64,000 nt of DNA. Origin: Tolypocladium sp. Sup5 PDA-1 (taxonomy: Eukaryota; Ascomycota; Sordariomycetes; Hypocreales; Ophiocordycipitaceae). Below the pieces are notes generated by a model, which was given only the letters and a program-made list of their open reading frames with translations, was not told where the DNA came from and made no database searches. The stretch spans positions 1 through 64,000 of the forward strand of contig JPHH03000035.1 in the NCBI GenBank assembly GCA_000750105.3, given 5' to 3'. Positions 33,212 through 44,014 of the stretch are shown here, piece after piece (position 1 is the stretch's first letter; every line of letters starts with the position of its first letter). The position numbers were made by a program, and so were the translations under genes.

Positions 33212-36200
33212 GAGGCGCACTACATACAGTATGCTACTGGCGACAACCGAGCAGCCACGCCGGTCTTCGGGAGGACCCGACGGCCCTTCAAACGCTGCCG
33301 CACGGTCCCTCGCGAGCAAGGCTGCTACTTGAAACTCGTCGTCAAAGTTGGGCTGCTTCGAGGACTTGTATGAGCAGAGCCAAAACCCGTCGTCGCTCGT
33401 CAGCATCGCCGCCAAAACCCTCGATCTCGGCGGCACCGACTGCTGCGCGTAGCATCCGCACTCGGGGGGCTCGTTTACTTAATACAAGTACGTGCTGCAA
33501 CGCCGTGGATACCTACGTGACCGCGATATTGCCTCGTCCGTTCCGGGGCGGCAGTCCAATCTCCATGCAGTCCGCTACGATCATGTGCAATGGTGCATGG
33601 TGGAGGGCAGACTCCAGAGACACGATCCTGGCCGGGCCACGCGAGGGCCCCAAGACGGACCCTGCGCGACACAAGACGACGAGATGGCCGTACGACGGCG
33701 CACTGATCGATAAGCAATCCCACCGCGTTCGACGACCGTGGCGTCAACGACTGGCTGGGGAGAACTCATAAGCCAGTGCACCTCAAGCAGTCGTGCCACC
33801 GGTGGCATCGCCAAGAAGTTAGAACCATCACGGCACATCCGCGACGGCTGCCAGTGGGCACGGCAGACCGACGAAGCCAGTGAAGCCACGTTCCGCGCCC
33901 TAGAAGAAGGTTTATTCCGTCAAGGTCCTCGTGTGTGAGGCCCATTGTCTGAACCGCAAGTCTGTGCGCCCGCGCTGTCTGAAGATGTGCCGGGGCCGTG
34001 GTTTGTCACTTTTCGCCGCGGCGCTGGCGCAATTGAAACCGTCCACGAGTTTCATGCCGCACGCGTTGGAGCGCATCTCGACACACGGCCCTCTGGGACC
34101 CCGGGTGCAACAAACCCATGACCCCCCCCGTCAGAGCGCGAGGCACGAGGCTGCGCCAAACGGCTTCCCAGGCGTGTCGACATTTGCCTGTTTTGGCGCC
34201 GTGTGCAGCCAAGTGGTTGGTCGTGGTGCGTCTGGGCGAGAGAGCAAGTGCTCTCAATAAATATCCGCAGCGTCCGCCGCTCTGGAGGTCCGATAGGAGC
34301 ACTGACCAGCAGGCAAGCATACAGCGACCTCTGGTTGAGCCGTCGAGCCGCGACAATACCGGGCAAATCTGACTGAGGCATCGACTATTATCACCTCCGT
34401 CGGCAGGACCACCCGACCTGCACCACACGATCATCCCTCGAGGCTATAGCCTAAAACGACAATTCTCCCAGCCTAAAGCTCGGAGTCTTCGAGATGCAGA
34501 CTCTCCAGCTCGCCCGTTCCACCCTCGTACACGACGCCGCTGCGTCGCCTGCGCCGCGGCCTAAGCCAGACCCCCCTGTCCCCGAGCCGGACAGCCCAAG
34601 GGAAAGCTCGTCGTGATCGGCATCGTCTCGGACGTTTTACAGCAGCACGACGCGCCGCAGGACATTCGGCTGCCTCTTTTGTCTTGGAGATGCACTCTAA
34701 CGAACGATACGGACGGGACTGCCTAGCGGGCGGGCAACACTCTGGGAAGCGACATGCCGCCTGCTGGGGCCGGGACACGTCGGGCATTTACAGCCTACTC
34801 TCACGAGCATCGAGCCGGGACGTGATCGCACCTTGGGTAATGGACTTGTCAACCATGAAGTTGGACGACGGCGGAGGAATGCCTGCCCATGTTGGAAGGG
34901 GAGGGGAGGGGAGCCTGTGACTGTTGGCAACGCTCGGCTCACGGAATCACATCACAGCAGCATGCCTTCCCCTTGGAAGCTGTCGATCAGCTCTAGGTAT
35001 CTGCGCACAATTCACCAGTGTCTCCCATCCACGCGTCTGGTTTTGCTTTCTGTTGCTTTGTGTCTCCTTGATGAAGGTGATGCTTGTTTGCCAACGTACC
35101 GACTTTGTACACCACCCGCTGAGGCTGCAACTGAAGACCACCATGCCATCAGCCTGTACCAGAGTGAAATCTGTCATGAGTATATATCCCTTCTGTTATG
35201 ACCTCACAAAACTCTTGTGCTTACCATCGGCTCCTCTCCAGGCATGTATTCCTTTTCAAAGGATGTAACTGTGACCACGAGTTCTTCCATCTTGTCGCCA
35301 GTCGATGGTACCAGGTCGCAACTACAGGCGAGAATGCTACTGGATGGAAGCTGAGCATCGAGCGTGGTGTATCTGATGGCTTCTTGCAACGCGCTCTAGA
35401 TGTCCACACTGGAAAGGGTATACTCGGCTGCTCAGTCAGGTGAAGAAGAACGAAGGCACCCCTCCAACTGCTCTCTATCAAGGAGTGACGGCTGACATAC
35501 GGGAAATGCCACCAGGGACATCCAACGTCGAGGCAAAGGGCGCGCTTTACCCCTTTGCGCTGTTTGAGCATGCCAATACGGCATCCTGGTGAGCTACTAC
35601 GGGCAGTTTCATCCATGCTTGCTGCAGTATACGACACTCGAGAGGGATGGGCACTGTCGCAATATCGCTTGGGCTTATCCCTATCCTCCCACGACAGCGC
35701 ACGCAGAGGCACCGCAACTTCACCTTGGCCACCACCATCACGACATCGCCACTTTGTTGGGCCAATCGATCCGCTCATTACTGCAGGCAATGACTGGAGG
35801 TACAATTCTCTCGCTTCTCATTGGCAGTCGGCTCGAGGCTCCTTGCGAGGGCAGGAACGACCGTACGACTAAGATCGACTTACAGCTGGCAACTGGCAGA
35901 TGGCAGCTGGCAAGCCCAACAAAACCCCAACCGACCCTCAACGTGCCTCACTCTGAATCACAGCTGCCGTGGAGCAAGTATATAAACATCGTCGAGCGCG
36001 TTGCGGCTTCCTCCTCCTTTCATCCTCCACCATCATCACTTCCACTCGCGCTTCCCCCCTTTTTCGTGCCCTTCGGCTGAGAGCCTCACCACCAAGAAAA
36101 CGCTGCTGCTTGCCTCGAGGCACGCAACACGCCTTCCTCTCTCTACACTCGTCTTCGGCATCATCTCGACGTCACAAGCTAGCTCGCTCGCACATCTTTG

Positions 36201-36580
36201 CTGCACAAAGCGGGCTGGCCTGGCTTGTGCCGGTGCAGAACAAAGAATCCAGGTACTCTTGCTTCCTTGGCCACTGGCTCTCGACGCCAGCTCGCCACCG
36301 TGCCTGCTTTGTCCCGGCTCGAAATCTCCTCTGCTGACGAGAAGAGCTCACAGAGGCCTCGCCTCGATTCGACAGGTTACTCTCTTCTCCCGCTTTGCAC
36401 GTCTTTTGCCCCTTCGTCCGCGCTGCTCCCATCGTGGCTCTCGGCCATCATCAAGAACCGTCAGAGTCGCCCTACCTCGTCTTCTTCGTCGCCCGCCGTC
36501 TCCCATACTTCGGAATTGGAAGCCTGCTCAAGGCTTTGTATGCATACCAGTCGCTGATTGCTCTCTCCGGCAATTCTTGG

Positions 36581-36677
36581 GTAAGTCACTCTCAGTTTTC
36601 TTGACTTGTGCTTCGCTTTTTCTCCCCCCTGCAACCCCCGCGGCTTTCATCACCACCACTTCTTTTCTTTCTCACAG
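36581..36677 (+). other. Probable 5' UTR intron of the gene at 36951
   Basis: A strong donor (GGGTAAGTCAC) at 36581 and a pyrimidine-rich acceptor (TCTTTCTCACAG) ending at 36677 bound 97 nt. Both sit 270 bp or more upstream of the main start codon in pyrimidine-rich leader DNA. The sites are convincing by eye, but I have no transcript evidence. Removing this intron also joins an upstream frame (see findings). Confidence 0.5.
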
Positions 36678-36950
36678 CCATGGGTCGCCCGATTCTTTTC
36701 ATTTGACCAGCTCTCTCTCTTGGCACCATCCCCCTTTCTCCAGCGTCAGTCTGCTATCATAGCGTCGGGCTGCTCCTAATAGCCACACCGGGCCGCGCAT
36801 CGTCCAGGCAGCCCCAAAGCACAACACCTTTTCACTCTGCTTCATCCATCAACAGCAGTCCCTCGCGTCGGCGGCGACTCGAACGACTCTCTCTGAGCTT
36901 CTGCGTCTTCTTCGTTTGTCCCTGGGCGTACCTGGTGGGAGCAGTTCGAT

Positions 36951-39900
36951 ATGGTCATGACCAAATCGAAGCGGGCGAAGCGGATTCTCCGCAGTCTCTC
37001 TGCTGCGCAGCATGAGGACCACGTCCTGAGCTGCTCGACCACTCCGCTTATCAGATATAATTTGCTGCACAACTACCATCGCTGTATCCAGGTCTCGGTT
37101 GATCTGGGGGAGCCCTCTGATCGATTTCCCACTTGTTTTCCTTTCGACGCATTGCCCAATTTTCTTAGGTCACAGTTGGAGGGGCAGAAGATCGCTGACG
37201 GGAGCAAACTCTGGTCACAGGTTGTACCCATCTTGACTTTCATTCAAGCCAACCTTCGGAGATTTGGCAAGTCACGCGGATTTCCCACCTTGTTTGTCTG
37301 GTACTCCCGAGAGAACCATCGATCTTACTTGTTTTTCGCCTTTGTCGACGTCAAGATGGTCTCCAAAACCTACTCTGCCCACGAGCTGCTTCGCATGAGG
37401 AACGTCTTGGCTGGAAAGGAGCTTTTCGATCGCCTGTACGAGAAAATCCGAAAGGATGTCGCTCTCAGTACGCTGCCCATACGCTCTACCCCGAATATCA
37501 CATCTTGTACGAATACGTGGAGGCTAACCGTGACAATAGGTGAAATCTTTCGAATGCCGGCCGAACGCTCCCTTCCCTTGATCAAGGAAGAGGACACCGA
37601 CACTTCTGGCAATTCAGACTGCGTCCCGGCCAAGACCACTGTTGCAGCCCGCCAGCTCGACGGCACCGACTCCGAGTGGAAATATCGCGGCCGATCTGAC
37701 TCTGAGGAGAAGGTCTCTCACCCCATCTGCGGCCCTGCCGGCCTTGTGGCTCAGAAAGATAAGGGCTTCCAGAGGTTTTACAAAGCCGTTGTATCGCCAA
37801 CCCACGTGCGTGTCACTGCTGGAGGCCGCATCGTGCCCAACACTCGAGGCTCCTCGCCCACCGCGAAGTGGGCCAAGGACAAAGCTTCAGGCGACAGTAC
37901 GTTGAACAGCCGACCCGCAAGCCGTGATCAGCCAGAGCACGGCGCTTTCACCATCCCTCAGGCTCCTTTTGGTGGGTTCCCGCACATGATGCCTGGTCTT
38001 GCCCCTGGCATGGCTCCTGGTATGTCGACTGGCCACCCAGGGTATCCTATGATTCCCTGGCCCATGGGGGTCAACATGGGTGGTCCGTATGGCATGGTCC
38101 ATCCTCACATGGCCCAGATGGGGGGATCCATCCCCAGCGCCAAGAATTCGGCATCCTCTCTGAAAAGCGACAAGCAGAGCGAGACTGGTAACTCGGAGAA
38201 TTCCAATTCTGTCCGCATCTCGCCGCCTGAGCAGTTTGATCACAGCCGGCCGTTCTTTTACAACGGCCAGTGGGTCATGCCCGCCGGCGCCGCTGTCTAC
38301 CCTTTCGGCATGCCGCCAGTTGCTGGCTATCCCGTCCCCATGGGTGGACACCCAATGATGCAACCCAGGTTTGGCATGCATCCTATGATGCCCCTTCATC
38401 CCATGAGATCGGATCAGTCGATGCATTCTCACGCGTCGTCTTCGTCTAGTATTCCAGCTTTCGCGGTGCCCATGAACCCTCCGGTTTCATCCATTCTCAA
38501 GAGCGAAATCACGAAGAGACAATTGGAACACCTTCGAGGCCATCTCAAGTACAACGAGGATCAGCTTCAGTACAATAAGCACCAGATTGACGAGAAGCTG
38601 GTTGAGCAACAAGTCCACGTGCTTCGCCATCAAATCCTGATGTTTGAGAAGAAGCTTGAGGCGGAATTGGCGCTTGAAGAAAGCCAGTGTCCCCAGAATG
38701 AGAAGATTGAAGAGTCGACCAGCTCGACGTCTTCTCGCGACGGCCCCAGATCGAAGTCTTCCACCGCCAGCGAGACCAAGCCAGGCCGCGATACGCCCAG
38801 CGGATCATCCTCACTGGATGAAACTCCTCACGTCCGAACTGTCAAAGGACAGAAGAGCAAGGACCGAGTTTCGTCCCAGCCTCCATTGGCTTCGAGCTCC
38901 ACCAAGTCTTTCCCCTTGAAGAGTGCCCTTAAGAAGCCTCGTTCTTCCGAACCCGCCAAGAAGTCGTCCACCCTTCCGGTCAGTGCAGCATTGGCCCCTC
39001 CATTTCAGCCCCGAACAGACGGTGCATCGTCAGCCTCAGCGACGACAGATTCCTCTGTGTATTCTGCTGTTTCATATACCAGCAGAGAGCCATCCCGCAA
39101 GACCTTTGGCAAAGAGGGCAATGCGGCAAAGCCCTATCTCGTGGGGGCCCTTCCACCTGGCTGCAATCCCGCTGCTGCGAGAGACACTGACTACATGTAT
39201 GGCCGCGATTTGACCGAAGACGAGCTTCGTGCCCGGCACATGTACTGGGGCAGCGCACCTCGCAAACTGCAGAAGGGGTTCCCCAAGTTTGATGGCAAGG
39301 ACTTTTACCCACCCTCTCCTGCAAAGGGAGATTCATCCGAGTCCGAGGTTGCATCGAGCCCAAGCATGCAGCGCCGTCGAATTCCGAGCGGCAACAGCCA
39401 AACCGACTACAGCCTGGCCAAACCCAAGATGGAGAGCGATCCTTTCGGGTCAATCGGTCGCGCTGGCCAGAGACCTGCTCGAGGCATCCTGACGCAGTCT
39501 GAGCATTTGCCGAGAATCGACCCCTCAATGAGCTCATCGCCCGCTTCAGTAAAGCTGAGCCCCGTGAAAGGTGCTGTGCAGGCAGGTCGCAGCTACGAGG
39601 ATTTTCGCAAGGCCTTGGGCGAGGCTGGGTTGTCTTCTTCCGGCGGCTGCAAGGATAAGTCTTCCTCGGATTCAGGCGATGAATCTAACATTCTGTTCAA
39701 GGGCCGCAGGCACATGCCAGTCAACAAGTGTGTTCACTTGAGCCCCTGCCCATGTTTAGGCCCGCCGTTAACGTTGTCCAGGAGCAAGAATCCGAATGAG
39801 ATTTGGCAGAGCATGTTGAAGAAGGGCAAGTCGAGCAGCGCTGCGGTCCCGGGCACCGTCTCGTCCATGACAGCACGGGGTGTGTTGCCGAACTACACCG

Positions 39901-40082
39901 GCCATGCGACGGCGTCTCTCACTCCGACCATTGCCAACACCACCGTGTCCCCCAAGGGCAACTCGCGCAAGCCTGGAGAGTCTGGCGACGGTGGCTCTGC
40001 AAGCCCCGATGGAGAAACAAAGGTGGAAAACCGACCTCCGATTGGCACCAACAAGAAGGGGTCGCTGCGCCGTGCCGGCTGA
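36951..40082 (+). CDS. Large, mostly disordered conserved fungal protein, about 1001 aa
   Basis: The open frame runs 1043 codons, but two stretches look like frame-preserving introns: 37468-37539 (72 nt, GTACGC..GCTAAC..AATAG) and 39728-39781 (54 nt, GTGTGT..GTTAAC..CCAG). Splicing both leaves 1001 residues (exons 36951-37467, 37540-39727, 39782-40082). Residues about 1-200 look globular and basic (MTKSKRAKRILRSLSA, then FPTLFVWYSRENHRSYLFFAF). Residues about 320-490 are rich in Met, Pro and Gly. Residues about 500-570 form a charged helix, probably a coiled coil. The remainder is Ser/Lys-rich with two better-ordered blocks, DYMYGRDLTEDELRARHMYW and SKNPNEIWQSMLKKG. I do not recognise a named family. 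An RNA-binding or condensate role would be a guess from composition. Confidence 0.75.
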   Translation: MVMTKSKRAKRILRSLSAAQHEDHVLSCSTTPLIRYNLLHNYHRCIQVSVDLGEPSDRFPTCFPFDALPNFLRSQLEGQKIADGSKLWSQVVPILTFIQANLRRFGKSRGFPTLFVWYSRENHRSYLFFAFVDVKMVSKTYSAHELLRMRNVLAGKELFDRLYEKIRKDVALSTLPIRSTPNITSCTNTWRLTVTIGEIFRMPAERSLPLIKEEDTDTSGNSDCVPAKTTVAARQLDGTDSEWKYRGRSDSEEKVSHPICGPAGLVAQKDKGFQRFYKAVVSPTHVRVTAGGRIVPNTRGSSPTAKWAKDKASGDSTLNSRPASRDQPEHGAFTIPQAPFGGFPHMMPGLAPGMAPGMSTGHPGYPMIPWPMGVNMGGPYGMVHPHMAQMGGSIPSAKNSASSLKSDKQSETGNSENSNSVRISPPEQFDHSRPFFYNGQWVMPAGAAVYPFGMPPVAGYPVPMGGHPMMQPRFGMHPMMPLHPMRSDQSMHSHASSSSSIPAFAVPMNPPVSSILKSEITKRQLEHLRGHLKYNEDQLQYNKHQIDEKLVEQQVHVLRHQILMFEKKLEAELALEESQCPQNEKIEESTSSTSSRDGPRSKSSTASETKPGRDTPSGSSSLDETPHVRTVKGQKSKDRVSSQPPLASSSTKSFPLKSALKKPRSSEPAKKSSTLPVSAALAPPFQPRTDGASSASATTDSSVYSAVSYTSREPSRKTFGKEGNAAKPYLVGALPPGCNPAAARDTDYMYGRDLTEDELRARHMYWGSAPRKLQKGFPKFDGKDFYPPSPAKGDSSESEVASSPSMQRRRIPSGNSQTDYSLAKPKMESDPFGSIGRAGQRPARGILTQSEHLPRIDPSMSSSPASVKLSPVKGAVQAGRSYEDFRKALGEAGLSSSGGCKDKSSSDSGDESNILFKGRRHMPVNKCVHLSPCPCLGPPLTLSRSKNPNEIWQSMLKKGKSSSAAVPGTVSSMTARGVLPNYTGHATASLTPTIANTTVSPKGNSRKPGESGDGGSASPDGETKVENRPPIGTNKKGSLRRAG

Positions 40083-41345
40083 TGAGAAGGCCGGCTGATC
40101 CGATCTCCCGATGAGTCGACTCAAGTCTCCTACGGTCACACATTGGGAGCAACCCAAAAGCTCTAGCGAGAGCATGCATTATTGCTGTCATACTTACGAC
40201 CTGCATGAGTATCCCGCGACGGTTTGCTTGCAACTGTATGAGTTTACGTTTACTTTGCTACGACGTTTTGACGAGCTATCTGGACCCCATCATTCGGCCA
40301 GGCTAATCATTTACGTACGCCTCGGGAAGGAATGGGTGTGAGACCGCTTCATGGCGTCTTGATGAACACCATTGTTAGAGTATGGAATGTGTTACGAGTA
40401 ACAAGGCAATGGTTGCGCGAGATGACCGAGGACGCATTTATCTTCCAGACAGGAGAGGTATCTAGCACCGTTGTGCGTTTGCGCGCGACAAGAGGCAAGA
40501 AGCTTACCGTGGAGGACAATTGGCAAAGTCGCAACATGGCACTCTTGTTTGACCTTCGATTTGTAACTAGCTGTTTCGGTACGAAGGGGCGGAGAGGCGA
40601 GGAAATAACAGTCACTAATACAAACTAATTTTTAATAATAAACACGCTGGTTCCTTGTACATGTGATGTGGCTGAATCGTCTGGTCGGTGGATTGACGTC
40701 GCGAGGCAGAAGAGGGCCGGCGGCGTCGTGTACCTCACCATCAAATTTCCATCGTCAGGGAGCAAAAGAGATCCTCGGTGGAAATCTTCGGGCGAGAGCG
40801 GGAGGACTGATGATAACTAAAAGACGTCCCCCGCTAATTTACTATTCGCCAGTCGAATACCTCGAAAACCATGGACTAAGTGGTTGACGCGGAGATATGC
40901 AGGCGGAAACTTGTAGGCTCATTTGCTTGTGAGAGTCGGTGGTGATTCTACGTGCCTACTGTACGGGGCAGTCGAAGGGCAACTTTGCAGCTCGAGCTGT
41001 TAGCATGTACACAAGAAGGGTGTAGCAAGACTCTCCGACAACCACAGAGTCGGAGAGTAACATCACGAGTGTCTCGGCAAGAGAGCAGGATGACTTCGGG
41101 AAACGCCTCCCATGGAGCATTTCACAAGAGTGAAATGGCCATTGAGAACCATGGAAATTCTCAATTCATCTACCCTGCCGTAGGCCCGGCCCGCATGCGT
41201 GCGGGTATCGCAAAAACGCCGGAGTATAAATGCCCATTCCTTTTGTGAAAAATCGTTCCCTTGTTCAATGCCCTCATTGTGAAGTGTTGTCGTCTCGTCT
41301 CCCGTTGTCGCTCGGTCCCGTCCGCCGGTTCGATGGCTCGTCGAT
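40083..41345. other. Convergent 3' intergenic region
   Basis: This separates the stop of the disordered protein gene from the stop of the RPL26 gene. AT-rich stretches such as TTTTTAATAATAAAC at about 40630 are candidate 3' processing sites. No gene is seen. Confidence 0.5.
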
Positions 41346-41907
41346 TTAAGCGGTGACCTTGTTCTTGGCGCGCAGCTCGCGGCCGACCTTGGAGCGGGCC
41401 AGGATGTCCTCGCGGTCCTTGTCGAGCTTGAGCTTGGTGATGACGACGTTGGAGGGGTGGAGACCCAGGGGGACGCTCTGGCCGGAAGCCTTGTCGCGGG
41501 TGACACGCTCGACGTGGATGACGTATTTGAGACGGTAGACGGAGGTGACCTTGCCCTCACGACCCTTGTTGGAGCCGCGGACAATGGTGACCTCGTCGTC
41601 CTTGCGGATGGGGATGCTGCGGACCTGTAGAGCAGCCAGGGTCAGCATTTTCAAGAGGAACATACAGAGTGCTAATTGGCACGGAAGACGGGTCAACGAA
41701 CGTTGTACTTCTCGCGCAGCTCCTTGCTGAGGGGAGCGCTCATGATGACACGGCGCTCGCTGGAGGGGGCCTTGAAGTGAGCCGCCCGGCTCTTGCGGCG
41801 GGACGACGCGACGGCTGCAGATGGTTAGAACTTTTTATTCAATCCATTTCGTGGAGGAGAAAGCGTTTCGGGGGTATTCGGTACTCACTGTTGCTGACCT
41901 TGGCCAT
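41346..41907 (-). CDS. RPL26: 60S ribosomal protein L26 (uL24)
   Basis: Three exons (41889-41907, 41702-41814, 41346-41624) encode 136 residues, the usual length. The first exon is only 19 nt (MAKVSN), a common ribosomal-protein gene layout. Recognisable blocks are [39 protein letters not shown], the KOW motif EVTIVRGSNKGREGKVTSVY and the conserved tail VITKLKLDKDREDIL. The protein binds domain I rRNA near the exit tunnel of the large subunit. Introns are 74 and 77 nt, both canonical. The codons are strongly biased (AAG, CGC, GTC, ACC), as expected for a highly expressed gene. No snoRNA signature is seen in either intron. Confidence 0.97.
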
Positions 41908-42585
41908 TGCGACGGGTGGTTGGCGACGAGGGGGGGTGTTTCGGCGTTGGGTGATGAAGACGGATGCTGGGCAGATCTCTCGAGAAATTTCGGTGGTCGC
42001 AAGACGTTGTGGGCGAAATTTAGGCGAGTGCTGTGGGGCGCACGTGACCGACGTACCCTACCAACCTATACCACGCTGGGCAGCCAGGCTTGCCAGGGTC
42101 GAAGATTCCGCGAAATTGCTGACTCAGCATTGCTAGTCTCCAAAGTAGAACTGTGTCCCGAATAGGAAAGGCCAACGGTGTCTGGACTCTTGGGGCGGAT
42201 GCAGAGCTGCATCCAACAAGCATGTGTGCCGAGCATGGGGCTTCCGGTCGCTGTTTTACGCAGGACAAACCGTTGGGGAACATGGCTTAAGTCCAATAGG
42301 GCAGTACAAGTCATGAGAAATTCCACCACTCGATCTACATTCATGCAATGCATCCCGAGTCGTCAGTCTCAGTGTGCTTGGAGGGTAGAATGAGCCGACG
42401 GCTGTTTGGAAGTCTACTATATAGCACAATGTTTTTCCTATCGTTTTTTCAGACGCCTATCATACAATGGTCCAAGTGAAAGAAGTGTGAAAGGTGAATA
42501 TCGTACAAGAGCAACACGTATGGTTGTTCGACTACACCATTGCCGGTGCTTTAAATCTACCATTGTTGTCGTATCTCGCTTCTGT
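41908..42585 (-). promoter_or_regulatory. RPL26 promoter region
   Basis: This interval lies upstream of RPL26 and downstream of COX11, both on the minus strand. A CACGTGAC E-box-like site occurs at 42041-42048, about 135 bp before the start codon, next to ACCCTACCAACC at 42055-42066. Both are plausible ribosomal-protein promoter elements, but this is inference from position. Confidence 0.4.
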
Positions 42586-43509
42586 TCATTCGTCAGTACT
42601 GAGTGCCTTCTGAAGCAGGATCATGTTGGGCATACTGAAGAAAGTATAGTTGAGCGTCACCGTCTCCACGCCCTTCATGTTCAAATCGTTCAACAGGTCG
42701 GGATCCAGGTAGAAGAAGACGGGCATGTCGACCGTCTCTCCGGCATTCAACCGCTGTTCCTCGAAGCAGAAGCACTGGATCTTGCTGAAATACGGCGCGC
42801 ACTGCGCAGGCGTCACGCTGTACGTGGCCACGCCGATGATGTCCCTGTCGCCCCTGTTCTCGGCCTTGTAGAACGCCAGGGCAGTCTCGCCCGGCAGGAC
42901 TCGGACCTCGCGCTGCTGCGGGACGAACTTCCATGGCAGCTCGTCAGAGACGGAGGCGTTGAACGTGACGCGGATGCGGTTGGCGGATGTCACGGGGACG
43001 AGCCGGCTCGAGATGTCGCCGTCGTAGGAGCCGCCGTGGGCGCGTACGGGTTGGCCGCCCCAGCCGGTGGTTTGGCAGATCTATCATGCGTTAGTCGACT
43101 CTCGAAAGAAATGTTTGAGACGACAGCTTACCATCTTGTACAATGGCACCGAACCATAGGACAGAGCCACCGTCCCCAGTATCGTGCTGATGGTGTAGTA
43201 CCTAGAGGACGCATCAGCGCAACTGCCCTTCGCTCGACCGCATCAGCGGAGGCACACGCACGCCACCGTCCTGTTCTTCCTCCTATAATGCGCACGTATC
43301 TGGTCCATCGACGGCGCGTGGCCCTGCTGCTGCTGCTGCTGCTGCGGCGGCGGCGCTCTCCGCGGTATTGAGCTCGAGACTTTTCTTCGGAAGCTGCTGG
43401 GGATCTCGGCCCGGAGAGGCTGGGGCCGGGCGTGCCGGCAAAAGAAGCACGCCCATTGCGATGAGCTTGCTCGCGTCGAGCTCCGCGCGAGTCGCGGTGC
43501 GCTGTTCAT
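42586..43509 (-). CDS. COX11: Cytochrome c oxidase assembly protein Cox11
   Basis: Three exons (43262-43509, 43132-43201, 42586-43080; introns 60 and 51 nt) encode 270 residues. Cox11 is an inner mitochondrial membrane copper chaperone that delivers Cu(I) to the CuB site of Cox1. The N-terminus is Arg/Ser-rich and suits a presequence; it contains a seven-Gln tract encoded by CAG repeats. The membrane helix is YYTISTILGTVALSYGSVPL (about 83-102), followed by ICQTTGWGGQP. The intermembrane CtaG domain holds the copper ligands in KIQCFCFEEQ (Cys about 209 and 211) and a further Cys near 200, then MPVFFYLDPDL. The ATG at 43509 was preferred; no ATG lies further upstream in that frame before non-canonical codons. 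Confidence 0.95.
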
Positions 43510-44014
43510 GGCTGGGCGGGTTGAGTGGGATTGCTGGTGCAAGAGACTGAGCTTTCGCAAGGGTCGTGCGATTTTTGGGTTGCATGACGTTCCTACTGGT
43601 AGTGGGGCCAGCCGGGGGAGGCACACCGAGGGCGTTAGGTACTTCCTTGAGCAACACCTCGGTCCTACGGCAATGGACTTTTCTAACGAAATCGCTTTCC
43701 ATTATATTCAACCTGGAATGACATTTGGGCGAGAATTCCGCAAGTTTTTTCCTAGGTGCGTGGTTGCAGCGGCTCTTGGATGGGACTGGACCATACTGTG
43801 AGCCTGTAGAGCCATCTGTAGTTCGCATGCCGTGTTTGTACATGCTGTGAGGGAAACGTGAAATCGAAGGCTTGCATCTGTCGATCTTCGTATATATAAG
43901 CCATGAAAATCTTGTGAATATGTTTCGTTAGATGTATCGTATACACGGCGCCAGAATAAATGCTGCAGACTCAGGCATGCCCATCATGAGAAACGCCTTG
44001 CAATCCAAAACGCC
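43510..44014. other. Intergenic region between COX11 and the flavoprotein gene
   Basis: About 500 bp hold the COX11 promoter and the 3' end of the flavoprotein gene, both on the minus strand. No gene is seen. Confidence 0.5.

Larger units (their letters stand above)
31656..36950. other. 5.3-kb interval without a supported gene
   Basis: Open frames on both strands are short and low-complexity, and I found no domain. Visible items are a 17-bp tandem repeat at 32651-32697, a TCTCAAC-type repeat at 33183-33211, and GTAC/TACGGAGTA motifs at 32320-32340 and 32698-32725. From about 35990 to 36950 the DNA is strongly pyrimidine-rich and contains a probable 5' UTR intron (36581-36677), so this last kilobase is likely the leader of the gene at 36951. 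I see no transposase, reverse transcriptase or terminal repeat. Confidence 0.5.

Noticed and set aside
33082..33771. 229-codon frame in the 31.7-36.9 kb interval
   Set aside because: Arg/Ser/Pro-rich composition, no domain, and no sign of splicing partners.
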